From the NCBI RefSeq assembly GCF_047121295.1, contig NZ_CP139447.1, positions 5,394,001-5,458,000 on the forward strand: a DNA stretch of 64,000 bases, in the 5' to 3' direction. Below, piece after piece: positions 52,772 through 61,288 of the stretch. Under the pieces are notes generated by a model that did no database searches, had not been told where the DNA came from, and saw only the letters and a list, made by a program, of their open reading frames with translations. Each line of letters starts with the position of its first letter. Position 1 is the first letter of the stretch. Position numbers and translations under genes: made by a program. This stretch comes from Longispora sp047121295. Its GTDB lineage: Bacteria; Actinomycetota; Actinomycetes; Mycobacteriales; Micromonosporaceae.

Positions 52772-52789
52772 ATCTGATTCCGATCTGAT
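52772..52789 (-). promoter_or_regulatory. SARP box upstream of precursor gene
   Basis: Direct heptamer repeat ATCAGAT-4 bases-ATCAGAT (on the minus strand), the 11-base period bound by SARP regulators. It abuts the stop codon of the SARP gene and lies 67 bases before the precursor start, with a CAAGAT that could be the -10 about ten bases downstream. Confidence 0.6.
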
Positions 52790-55710
52790 CAACACACATC
52801 TATGGGTACGCCGCCGGCGTCGACCTCCGCGAGCAGGTCGCGGACCTCGGCCAGCCAGCCCGGGTTACCCAGCGTCTCGCACAGCGCGAGCGCCGCGTCG
52901 AGATCCCGGCGCGCGTCGGCCGGCCGGCCCGCCCGGAGCCGGATCTCGCCGCGCACCCGCAGGCACATCGCCTGCCCGCGCCGGTCCCCGTCAGCCCGGA
53001 ACACGGCGAGGGCCCGGTCGAGCTCGTCGCCGGCCGGCGCGTACTCGCCCCGGTCCAGGAGCAGCCGGCCACGCTCGATCCCGACCAGGGCGGTACCCCG
53101 CAGGTCCCCCGCCGTGCGGAACTCCGCGGCACCCGCGACGAGGGACCGCTCCGCCCCGGCCAGGTCGCCGCGTTCCCGGTGGATCCGGGCGAGCCAGAAC
53201 CAGCAGTGCCCGGCCGCGTCGTGCGCCCCGGCGGCGACGTGGTCCTCCAGCGCCCGGCGCAGGTAGCGGGCGGCCTCGCCGGGGCGGCCCTGCCGGTACC
53301 GGAGGACGGCCAGGTCGTGCCGGACGTGCCCCGCGCCGGAGCGGTCCGCGTGCCGGGTCATCGTGCGCAGCGCGGCCCGGAACAGCCCCTCGGCGGCCGG
53401 CAGGTCCTGCTCCATCCGGGTGACGACGCCCAGCAGGTCCAGGGCGTAGCCAACCAGGTGCCGGTCGCCGGTCTCCTCCAGGACGGCGACGGCGCGTTCC
53501 AGGTGCTCGCGGGCCGGAGCCAGGTCGCTGAGGTGGACGAGGAGTTCGCCGAGGACGCACAGCAGCCGGCCCTCCGCGCGCCGGTCCCCGGGCCCCCGGA
53601 GCAGGGCCAGGGTGGACTCCGCGGCCTCCCGCCAGGCGGGCCAGTCCGAGCGGAGGCTGAGCAGGCCGCTGACCTGGTAGATCAGCTCGGCCACGGCGGG
53701 GAGGGGGACGTTGCGGACCGTGGCGAGGAGGGATTCCCGCTCGGCCTCGTACCAGGCGACCCGGTCGGGGTCGGCGGGCGCGACCGGGCGGCCCGAGGAC
53801 GCGACGGGCACGGCCGGGGGTGTGGCGGGCGGGGCCGGGGTGCCCGGGGATGCGGCGGGGTCGGTCTGCGGGGCCGGCCAGCGGGGGGCCACCGGCGGCA
53901 GGGCAGGGAGGAACACCGGGGGCTGCCGGTCGGCCTGGGCGAGCCAGCCGCCGAGGACCCGCCGCGCCGCCGCGTCCCAGTCCGTCGGGGAGTCCTCGGC
54001 GAGGGACCGCTCGGCCGCGTACAGCCGGACCAGGTCGTGCAGCCGGTACCGGACCCGGCCCAGGCCGTCCGGCGCGTCCACGTCGAGGAGGTGCGCGTCG
54101 GCCAGCGCGTCGAGGACGGCCTCGGCCGGGGCGTCGAGCAGGGCGTGCGCGATCCAGGCGGGCGCGGCGGGCACCCCGAGCCGGGCGAGCCGGCGCAGCG
54201 TGGTGGCGGCGGCCGGGTCCAGGCCCTCGTAGGACACGCCGAGGCTGGCCCGCACGGTCAGGTCGCCGGCCGCGAGCACGTCGAGCCGGTCGCGCTCGCC
54301 GGCCAGCCGGGCGGCCAGGTCGGCCAGGCTCCACCGGGGGCGGGTGAGCAGCCGCGCGGCGGCGGTGCGCAGGGCGAGGGGGAGGTGGCCGCAGTACCCG
54401 GCGAGAGCCGCCGCCGCCCCGGGGTCGGCGGCGACCCGGTCCCGGCCGACCACGGCGGCGAGCAGGTCGACGGCGTCGGCCAGGTCCATCGGGGACAGCT
54501 CGACGACGTCGGCCGAGGTCAGGCCGGGCAGCCGGGACCTGCTGGTGACGATCACGGCGGAGCCGGCGCCGACGAGCAGCGGCCGGACCTGGGCCTCGTC
54601 GGCGGCGTCGTCGAGGAGGACGACGAGCCGGCGGTCGGCGAGGGTGCTGCGGTACAGCGCGGTGCGTTCCTCCGGGTCGCCGGGGACGCTGGGCGCGCCG
54701 AGGGCGTGCAGGAACCGGCGCTGCACGTCGCCGGGGTCGACCCTGCGCAGGCCGCCGCCGAGGTTGGCGAACAGCTCGCCGCCGGGGTGCCGGTCGCGGA
54801 TCCGGTGCGCGGCGTGCACGGCGAGGGTGGTCTTCCCGACCCCGGCCGGCCCGGTGACCAGGGTGAGCGTGCCGCCGGTGATCCGGGCCAGGGCGGTGGT
54901 CCGGCCGACGAGGCGGGCCGTGTCCGGCGGGAGCTGCCGGGGCACCGGGGCCGCCGCCGGGACGTCGATCGACGGGTCGCCCGTCGTCATGGCGCGTTCC
55001 AGGTCGCGCAGCGCCGGCCCCGGTTCGACGCCGAGCTCGGCCCACGCGACCCGGCGGGCCTCGGCGCACTCGGCGAGGGCGTCGGCGTGCCGGCCCGACC
55101 GGTACAGGGCGAGGACCAGTCCGCCCCGGAGCCGTTCACGGAGCGGGTGCTCGGCGACGTGGCCGGCGAGGTCGGCGACGAGGTCGCGGTGCCTGCCCCG
55201 GGCCAGCTCGACCTCGGCCCAGTCCTCGACGGCCGTCAGCCGGCGTTCCTCCCACCGGGTGACGGCGCTGTCGAAGGCCGGCGAGTCCAGCCCGGACAGC
55301 GGCCGGCCGCGCCACAGGCCGAGGGCGGCGGCCCATGCGGCGGCGGCCTCGTCGGCGGCCCCGGCGTCCCGGGCGGCCCTGGCGCGGTCGAGCCGGCGGT
55401 CGAAGACCCGCAGGTCACAGGCCTCATCGGGTACGTCGAGGCAGTAGCCGCCCTGCCGGGTCACCAGGTACCGGGCCAGGTCCGCCCCGAGCACGCCCCG
55501 TAGTCGGCGCACCCGGTCGCGGATCTGCCCGACGGCCGTGCGGGGCGGGCCGGCTCCCCACAGGACCTCGACCAGCCCGTCGACGGACAGCACCCGGCCG
55601 GCGTCGAGCAGCAGCGCGCCGACCAGCAGCTCCTGCCGCCGGCCGCCGAGGGCGACCCGGGTGTGGCCGTCCCACACCTCCAGCGGCCCCAGCGCCAGGA
55701 AGTTCAGCAT
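52789..55710 (-). CDS. AfsR/SARP-family regulator with NB-ARC and TPR domains
   Basis: 973 residues. N-terminal OmpR-type winged helix (3-95: LNFLALGPLEVWDGHTRVALGGRRQELL), BTAD 100-245, NB-ARC ATPase with Walker A GPAGVGKTT and LVVLLDDAADEAQVRPLL, and a C-terminal TPR array (LGELLVHLSDLAPAREHLERAVAVLEETGDRHLVGYALDLLG). A 50-residue Pro/Ala stretch separates the ATPase and TPR parts. Activators of this type switch on secondary metabolite genes. Directly upstream of the peptide locus on the same strand. ATG 55710 is the natural domain start. Confidence 0.93.
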   Translation of the reverse strand: MLNFLALGPLEVWDGHTRVALGGRRQELLVGALLLDAGRVLSVDGLVEVLWGAGPPRTAVGQIRDRVRRLRGVLGADLARYLVTRQGGYCLDVPDEACDLRVFDRRLDRARAARDAGAADEAAAAWAAALGLWRGRPLSGLDSPAFDSAVTRWEERRLTAVEDWAEVELARGRHRDLVADLAGHVAEHPLRERLRGGLVLALYRSGRHADALAECAEARRVAWAELGVEPGPALRDLERAMTTGDPSIDVPAAAPVPRQLPPDTARLVGRTTALARITGGTLTLVTGPAGVGKTTLAVHAAHRIRDRHPGGELFANLGGGLRRVDPGDVQRRFLHALGAPSVPGDPEERTALYRSTLADRRLVVLLDDAADEAQVRPLLVGAGSAVIVTSRSRLPGLTSADVVELSPMDLADAVDLLAAVVGRDRVAADPGAAAALAGYCGHLPLALRTAAARLLTRPRWSLADLAARLAGERDRLDVLAAGDLTVRASLGVSYEGLDPAAATTLRRLARLGVPAAPAWIAHALLDAPAEAVLDALADAHLLDVDAPDGLGRVRYRLHDLVRLYAAERSLAEDSPTDWDAAARRVLGGWLAQADRQPPVFLPALPPVAPRWPAPQTDPAASPGTPAPPATPPAVPVASSGRPVAPADPDRVAWYEAERESLLATVRNVPLPAVAELIYQVSGLLSLRSDWPAWREAAESTLALLRGPGDRRAEGRLLCVLGELLVHLSDLAPAREHLERAVAVLEETGDRHLVGYALDLLGVVTRMEQDLPAAEGLFRAALRTMTRHADRSGAGHVRHDLAVLRYRQGRPGEAARYLRRALEDHVAAGAHDAAGHCWFWLARIHRERGDLAGAERSLVAGAAEFRTAGDLRGTALVGIERGRLLLDRGEYAPAGDELDRALAVFRADGDRRGQAMCLRVRGEIRLRAGRPADARRDLDAALALCETLGNPGWLAEVRDLLAEVDAGGVPIDVC

Positions 55711-55826
55711 GTCCCGACGGTAGCCGGAAAGCACCAGGTGGCTGAACGTCGCGCGGTCCGGCGGAACGGGGCTGCGACCGGTTCGGCGGTCAGGTTAGGA
55801 TCCGGTGCCCCACACCCTCAGCTGAA

Positions 55827-56957
55827 ATGAACCCTCCTGTGACGCAGATGTTCTCCCGGTCGGCGCGGGCCGCCGGCCTGGCCGTGGCCACGGTCGCCGC
55901 CGCCCTCGGCGCGTTCGCCGCCTCGCCCGCCCAGGCCGCGGGCACCGTCGACCTCAAGCCGGAGGTCGGCGCCGTTACATTCGGCGCGGGCAGCACGGTC
56001 TTCCTCAACAAGCTCACCGTGACCAACGCCGGCACCGTCAAGGCCACGGCCGTCACGGCGACCGTCGAGCTGGTGGACGGCGGCGCGACCCCCGCGCTGA
56101 CGTTCACGGCGCAGCGGTCCTGGGCGGGGTGCACCCTGGTCAGCCCGACAAAGGTGACCTGCACGCTGAATGACCTCGACGCGACCAGCGACTACTCACT
56201 GGAACTGGCCCTGCCCGCCGATGAGCGGACCCATGTGGCCGCCGGCGCCAACCCGACCCCCATGCCGGTCAAGGTCAAGGTCACGGTCGCCTCCTCGCAG
56301 ACCGATGCCAACCCGGCGGACAACGCCGCGACGTCCGGCCAGGTGCTCCGCACGGTAAAGGCCGGCTCCGAGGACTGGGCCGCCCTGGCGAAGCCGGTGA
56401 CCGGCAAGGTCGGCGACGTGGTCTACGTGACCGTGGCGTCCTACTACAAGGGTCCGGACGGTTACCCGAGCCCCGAGGTGATCTCCCGTTACCTGGCCCC
56501 GGCCGGCACCGAATGGGCATGGGAGCCGCAAACCACCTGCGTGGAACTGCGGCCCAACATCGAGCGCCGGTGCACCGGGATGGGGGACTCCAGGTCTGGC
56601 ACCCCCGGCGAGCCCGGCCCGGACGAGTTCTACCGGCTCCCGCTGCGGATCCTGTCCCAGGAGGTCGCCGAGGGTGAGTTCCGTGTCGAGGGCATGGGCG
56701 GCGACCCGAACCTGAGCAACAACTGCGCCCGGATCATCGTCACGGTCGAGGGCGCCCCGGCGCGGACGGTTCCGGCCGCGTGCGCCCAGCCCACACCGCC
56801 GACGGGCACGACGTCGCCCACGGCTCGAGCCACCGGAGGGCTGCCCGTCACCGGCACGCACACGCTGGCGTTCATCGCCGCCGGCGCGGCGCTGCTCGCG
56901 GTCGGCACCGTCGCGCTGCTCGTGCTGCGCCGTCGTCGCCGGACGTTCGCCGCGTAA
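55827..56957 (+). CDS. LPVTG-anchored secreted surface protein
   Basis: 376 residues. Signal peptide to about 37 (ends SPAQA), two beta-sandwich domains of DUF11/CARDB kind (LNKLTVTNAGTVKATAVTATVEL, VKVKVTVASSQTDANPADNAATSG), four Cys in the mid region, then LPVTG, a membrane helix (FIAAGAALLAVGTVALLVL) and RRRRR tail: a complete sortase signal. ATG 55827 used; ATG 55848 (MFSRSARAAG) gives an equally good signal peptide. Divergent from the SARP gene. Confidence 0.9.
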   Translation: MNPPVTQMFSRSARAAGLAVATVAAALGAFAASPAQAAGTVDLKPEVGAVTFGAGSTVFLNKLTVTNAGTVKATAVTATVELVDGGATPALTFTAQRSWAGCTLVSPTKVTCTLNDLDATSDYSLELALPADERTHVAAGANPTPMPVKVKVTVASSQTDANPADNAATSGQVLRTVKAGSEDWAALAKPVTGKVGDVVYVTVASYYKGPDGYPSPEVISRYLAPAGTEWAWEPQTTCVELRPNIERRCTGMGDSRSGTPGEPGPDEFYRLPLRILSQEVAEGEFRVEGMGGDPNLSNNCARIIVTVEGAPARTVPAACAQPTPPTGTTSPTARATGGLPVTGTHTLAFIAAGAALLAVGTVALLVLRRRRRTFAA

Positions 56958-56968
56958 CACGGCCTCAT

Positions 56969-56998
56969 CGGCCGGCCACGGACCCCCGTGGCCGGCCG
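56969..56998 (+). terminator. terminator after LPVTG protein gene
   Basis: Arms CGGCCGGCCACG and CGTGGCCGGCCG with a 6-base loop, 12 bases past the stop codon. Confidence 0.85.
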
Positions 56999-57116
56999 AC
57001 GCGTGTCCGGGGGCGGATCACCGTCGCGGTCCCGCGCCGCGCCGGGTGCGCGGGGCACCCCGGGGCAGGCGCGCCGGATTGGTCCGAGAGCGTCGGGCAT
57101 CGGCAGGATCGGGGCA

Positions 57117-57128
57117 GGTGTCGCCGTA
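57117..57128. repeat. dispersed motif, copy 2
   Basis: GGTGTCGCCGTA in a convergent gap, 24 bases from the endolysin-like gene stop; see copy 1 at 48764. The stem of the terminator at 7887 contains the first 11 bases too. Confidence 0.45.
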
Positions 57129-57151
57129 GCCGTCTGAACTGGTTTGTGATC

Positions 57152-58639
57152 TTATTCCGGGGCGTAGTAGAGCAGCCACGTCACCGGGGCGTCCATCTTG
57201 TCGGTCTCGCTGTGCGGGATCCTGGTCACCGAGCGCATGTCGATCTGGATCTGGGGCGGCATGTCGTGCCGTCGCAGGTCGTCGGCGGACACGGTGACGT
57301 CGGCGAACGTCCACTCGCCGTCGACCTTGTGCTCGCCGATCCGCAGTTTCGCCTTGCCGCGCGTGCAGCCGACCGACAGCACCGAGCGGTCCCAGGCGGA
57401 GCTGATCGCCACCTCGCTCGCGGTCTTGCCCTTCGGCACCATCCCCTGCGGCATCTCGTCCTCCTCGTCGCGTGGTCTCGTGGTCGGGGTCGGCCGGCGG
57501 CCGGTCAGCGCGAGCAGGTCGTCCAGGCTGCCCCGGAACTTGTTGGCGTCGCACTGCGGATCGTCGCCCATCAGGGCGTCGCTGGCGTACTGGAAGATGC
57601 GCGGCGCCCGGCCCGAGCCGGAGTACGCCCCCCAGGCGAAGTCGTCGTCCCCGGGGTACAGCTCGCGGTAGCCGCGCCCGTTCGTGTGGTAGTCCGGCGT
57701 CCAGATGTCGAAGCCGATGTCGGGGGCGTCGTCGTACAGCCGGCGGGGCGCGTACCAGATCTTGTAGCCGGTCGGCACCCGTGCGGAGAACTCGGTGAGC
57801 AGGTCCCGGCAGTCCTGCCACGACGCCGGGTAGCCCTGGTCCTCGGCCTCCCAGGACTCGGCGTCGAGCTGGTGGATCATCGGATGGTCGCGCCAGGCGG
57901 GGAACCCCTGGTCCAGCAGCGAGATCCAGTAGCCGACCTGTTCGCCGACGGAGGCGTACTGGGTCGGACAGCACACGAAGTAGTCCCCCAGCACCGGGAA
58001 GCCGGCCGCCATCCCGCGCCGCATCGCCTCGGCGAAGAAGGGATCCTGGTAGCGGCCGCCCTCGGTAGGGCCGATGCCGCCCACCTTGGCCACATGGAAC
58101 AGCGAGCCGTCCGCCCGCTCCGCGACGAGGTTCATCGGTCCCCGGTCCCAGTCGTGGTTGCTGGAGTCGCGCCCCCACACCTCGCCCGTCCCGGCCGGCG
58201 GGTCCGGCGGTCCACCGGGGCCCGCCTGGCCGCGCAGCACGGTCAGCAGGTCCCGGGCGCCCGCCGAGGACATCGCCACGTGCACGTGGTTGCGGTGGTC
58301 GGCGACCGTCTGCGGGCCGTAGTAGTCCGGGCCGACCTGTTCGCCGTTCTTGACGTAGAACCCGTTGTCCGTGTCATAGGGCGTGGTGTGGATCAGCTCC
58401 AGGAAGTACTCGGCGAACGGGTACAGGAACTGCGCGCAGTCGCGCATCGCGGCCTCACCGGCGGCGTCCATGTCCCGCGCGCCGTCGGCGGCCATCCCGA
58501 AGTCGTGGTAGTCGGAACTGCCGTCCCGCTGGGTGGAGGTGATGAACATGTTGCCGGGGGTCAGCGCGAAGATCTGCACGATGTCGGGCCAGGAGTCCGG
58601 CTCGCTGGGGGGCCACGCGGTCGCGTATCGGAAAGCCAT
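57152..58639 (-). CDS. bimodular endolysin-like enzyme: peptidase + GH25 muramidase
   Basis: 495 residues without signal peptide. Residues 1-130: MFITSTQRDGSSDYHDFGMAADGA and VADHRNHVHVAM, the metal-ligand pattern of LAS (M15-like) peptidases. Residues 155-390: GH25 lysozyme fold, VWGRDSSNHDWDRG, YQDPFFAEAM, MIHQLDAESWEAED (catalytic acids) and FQYAS. A C-terminal beta domain follows. The layout matches endolysins of actinobacteriophages. No other phage gene is adjacent. The upstream region is unusually AT-rich (58660-58740). Confidence 0.83.
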   Translation of the reverse strand: MAFRYATAWPPSEPDSWPDIVQIFALTPGNMFITSTQRDGSSDYHDFGMAADGARDMDAAGEAAMRDCAQFLYPFAEYFLELIHTTPYDTDNGFYVKNGEQVGPDYYGPQTVADHRNHVHVAMSSAGARDLLTVLRGQAGPGGPPDPPAGTGEVWGRDSSNHDWDRGPMNLVAERADGSLFHVAKVGGIGPTEGGRYQDPFFAEAMRRGMAAGFPVLGDYFVCCPTQYASVGEQVGYWISLLDQGFPAWRDHPMIHQLDAESWEAEDQGYPASWQDCRDLLTEFSARVPTGYKIWYAPRRLYDDAPDIGFDIWTPDYHTNGRGYRELYPGDDDFAWGAYSGSGRAPRIFQYASDALMGDDPQCDANKFRGSLDDLLALTGRRPTPTTRPRDEEDEMPQGMVPKGKTASEVAISSAWDRSVLSVGCTRGKAKLRIGEHKVDGEWTFADVTVSADDLRRHDMPPQIQIDMRSVTRIPHSETDKMDAPVTWLLYYAPE

Positions 58640-58747
58640 CTCGGTCTCCCTCTCCACATCCATATGGAGTATATGGAATATGGGAGTTCCGCAGGCAATT
58701 TTCCTAATTATGGGTACTTCATTGAGAAGGTCCGATATGGGGGACGC

Positions 58748-60331
58748 TCAGCCGATGACGACCGTGCAGTCGTCGCTGAAGGGGCCGGCCGTCGCGCCCG
58801 TGCTCGTGGAGACCAGCAGGCGCACCTTGTTCTGGGCGGCGGGCCACTTGAAGGACACCCCGTTCGGCACCCCGATGTCGTATTTGGTGCTGCCACTGCG
58901 GGTCAGCGTCTGACCGCCGGTCGTGGACCAAGTCCCCGTTCGTCCCGAGGGGACCCACACCTGCACGGTGTAGGTGACGGTCACCGGGCGGGCGTCGGAG
59001 GCGGTCATGGTGCCCCGGATGACGACGTTGGGGGTGGAGCAGTTGAACACCGCGGCCCCGATGTTCGGGGTACTGGTGAGCGGCGGCAGGGTGGTGGACG
59101 GCGGCTTGGTCGGCGGGCCGCTCGTCGGGGGCTTGTTCGGGTTGCCGGTCGGCGGGTTCGGGCCGGCGGTCGGGTCGGTCGTCGGGTCCGCGCTCGGGCT
59201 CGCCGAGGGCGACGCGGACGGGGTCGCCGACGGGGTCGCGCCCGGGTCCCCGGGGGTCGGCGAGGTCGTCACCACGGTCTCCCCCGCCCCGAGCGGCGGC
59301 GTCGTGGTCTCCCCGGCCGACAGCGCGTACCCGGCCGCCCCGCCGCCGACCACGATCAGCAGCACGATCGCCCCGGCCGCGAACCAGGCCCGCTTCGGCC
59401 CGCCGACGACGGTCCTGCCCAGCACCGTGGTCCCGACCGCGCTGGAGTTGGCCTCCGGACCGGCGAGCGGGAACAGCAGGGCCAGCAGCGCGGCGCGTTC
59501 GGCGAGCTTGTTGCGGCCTTTCTCCTCCCAGCCCGGCCCGTACCCGGCGGCGGCGACCGCGTCGAGCTCGGCGACGAACGCCGCCGCGTCGGCCGGCCGC
59601 TCCAGCGGGTCCTTGGCCATGCCCTTGCGGATCAGCTCGCGGACCGGCTCGGGGGCGTCGTCGACCGGGATCGGCGCCTGCTCGTGCTGGAGCTGCATCG
59701 CGGCCTGCACGTCGGCGACGTACGGCTTGCGGCCCACGACGCACTCGAAGAACGTGGCCGTCGCGGCGTAGATGTCGGTGCGCGGGCTGGCCGGCTTGCC
59801 CTTCCACTGCTCGGGCGCCATGTAGGACGGGGTGCCGGCGGCGACCCCGGTGTCGCCGGTGCGCGCGGAGATGCCGAAGTCCGCGAGCTTGCTGTTGCCG
59901 GCGGCGTCGATCAGCACGTTCTCGGGCTTGTAGTCGCGGTGCACGACCCCGGCCGCGTGCGCGGCGGCCAGGCCCAGCAGGGATCCCTTCAGGACGTACA
60001 GCGCCGCCTCGGGGCCGGTCGCGCCGTGCTCCTTGAGCAGCGCGCGCAACGCCACGCCGTCGACGAGCTCCATCACGATCGCCGCGGCGTGGTCGGTCTC
60101 CACGTACTCGAACAGCCGCACCACGTTCGGGGCCGTCAGCTCGGCCAGCAGGCGCGCCTCGCCCCGGAACGCGAGCAGGAAGTCCCGCTGCCGGCACAGG
60201 TCGGCGGCCAGGTACTTGATCGCGACCTGTACCCCGGTCGTGTTGTGGGTCGCGAGGACGACCCGACCGGCGCCACCGCGCCCCAGTTCGCGTACCTCTG
60301 TGTAGCCCTGCACCATCCAGGTGTCGGTCAT
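58748..60331 (-). CDS. membrane Ser/Thr protein kinase (PknB-like)
   Basis: 527 residues. Complete kinase domain: Gly loop ELGRGGAGRV (15-24), VAIK (36-39), HRDYKPENVL, DFGIS, APEQW. Then a membrane helix (WFAAGAIVLLIVVGGGAAGYAL), a Pro/Ser/Thr stalk and an outer beta-domain bounded by two Cys (NCSTPNVVIRGTM ... DDCTVVIG). The same kind of outer domain ends the pseudokinase at 30123. Active kinase expected; ligand unknown. ATG 60331. Confidence 0.94.
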   Translation of the reverse strand: MTDTWMVQGYTEVRELGRGGAGRVVLATHNTTGVQVAIKYLAADLCRQRDFLLAFRGEARLLAELTAPNVVRLFEYVETDHAAAIVMELVDGVALRALLKEHGATGPEAALYVLKGSLLGLAAAHAAGVVHRDYKPENVLIDAAGNSKLADFGISARTGDTGVAAGTPSYMAPEQWKGKPASPRTDIYAATATFFECVVGRKPYVADVQAAMQLQHEQAPIPVDDAPEPVRELIRKGMAKDPLERPADAAAFVAELDAVAAAGYGPGWEEKGRNKLAERAALLALLFPLAGPEANSSAVGTTVLGRTVVGGPKRAWFAAGAIVLLIVVGGGAAGYALSAGETTTPPLGAGETVVTTSPTPGDPGATPSATPSASPSASPSADPTTDPTAGPNPPTGNPNKPPTSGPPTKPPSTTLPPLTSTPNIGAAVFNCSTPNVVIRGTMTASDARPVTVTYTVQVWVPSGRTGTWSTTGGQTLTRSGSTKYDIGVPNGVSFKWPAAQNKVRLLVSTSTGATAGPFSDDCTVVIG

Positions 60332-60408
60332 GGCTGGTACTCCGTCCACGGCGGTCGATGGGGAGGGCGTCGGCGGGATTCTGCCTCGAATCCCGGCCGC
60401 ACGCAATT

Positions 60409-61173
60409 TCAGCTCTTGTCGGTTCCCGACGGCCTGCGGATCAGGCTGGCCGCCCCGCCGCCGATCACGCCGCCGGCCGCGACGCCCGCCGCGCCGTACA
60501 GCACGCCGGTCGCGAGGCTGTCCTCCGAGGAGGCGGCGGGCAGCAGGCTCTGGGCCGAGCCGGAGACGCTGGTGGTGGGCACGGGCAGCACCTCGTAGTC
60601 GGTCGGCACGCCGCCGGCCGGGGTGACGGCCTCCGTCGGGACGGGCGCGGAGGTCGCGACGGGCCCGGACGTCGGGGCCGGCCCGGACCCGCCGACCGGC
60701 AGATCCTGGTCGACCGGCGGATCCACCGGCGGAACGGTCGGGCCGACGGCGACCGGGAGGTGCGGGTCGATCGGCGTCACACCGGGACCGACCGGACCGA
60801 CCGGGCCGACGGGCAGGTGCGGGTCCAGCACGACGTGCGGGTCGATCGCGAGGTGCGGGTCGATCGCGAGGTGCGGGTCGATCGGCGGCGGCACCGGGAT
60901 CAGGGGCTGGTGGACGGAGCCCAGCTCGGCGCTCCAGTCGAGGCCGTGCGGGATGAGGGACACCGAGGCCCCGCCGAAGCCGGTCTTGGACAGCCGCGCG
61001 CCCAGGGCCGTCGGCCCGGCGTCGGTGCGGGCGTCGACGAGCTTGCGGAGCTTTTCGGTCTCGTCCGCGCCGAGTCGGTAGATTCGAGCGACCTCGTCAG
61101 GGTTCGTCCGGGCGTGGACGGCGAATTCGTCGTCGATGGCCATCCGGGCGATCAGGTCTCGGTAGAGCGACAT
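60409..61173 (-). CDS. repeat protein with short helical N-terminus, function unknown
   Basis: 254 residues. The N-terminal about 60 residues (MSLYRDLIARMAIDDEFAVHARTNPDEVARIYRLG) recall Nif11/LigA-like helical leaders. The middle is Pro/Val-rich with the unit IDPHLA in tandem (PIDPHLAIDPHLAIDPHVV), then a Thr/Ser/Pro section and a C-terminal Gly/Ala hydrophobic segment (LYGAAGVAAGGVIGGGAASLI) with RR after. No signal peptide. 77 bases upstream of the kinase gene on the same strand; co-expression likely. Confidence 0.65.
   Translation of the reverse strand: MSLYRDLIARMAIDDEFAVHARTNPDEVARIYRLGADETEKLRKLVDARTDAGPTALGARLSKTGFGGASVSLIPHGLDWSAELGSVHQPLIPVPPPIDPHLAIDPHLAIDPHVVLDPHLPVGPVGPVGPGVTPIDPHLPVAVGPTVPPVDPPVDQDLPVGGSGPAPTSGPVATSAPVPTEAVTPAGGVPTDYEVLPVPTTSVSGSAQSLLPAASSEDSLATGVLYGAAGVAAGGVIGGGAASLIRRPSGTDKS
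60835..60886. repeat. 18-base tandem repeat inside the DPHL protein gene
   Basis: GTGCGGGTCGATCGCGAG is repeated exactly twice with a third partial copy, encoding the tandem IDPHLA units; a recent in-frame expansion. Confidence 0.85.
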
Positions 61174-61288
61174 CTGCGGCCTCCTCCTTCTATGCTGAGC
61201 GAGCCTAGGGAGCACGGGCGGCGTGCGAACATCCGGTTGAGTACGGATCTTTCCCGGGGACCGGACATCCGTAGCCTGGGGAGGCGTC

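Noticed and set aside
58655..58690. TATGGA repeats as CRISPR or integration site
   Set aside because: Three irregular short repeats without spacers of constant size, and no integrase or cas gene.
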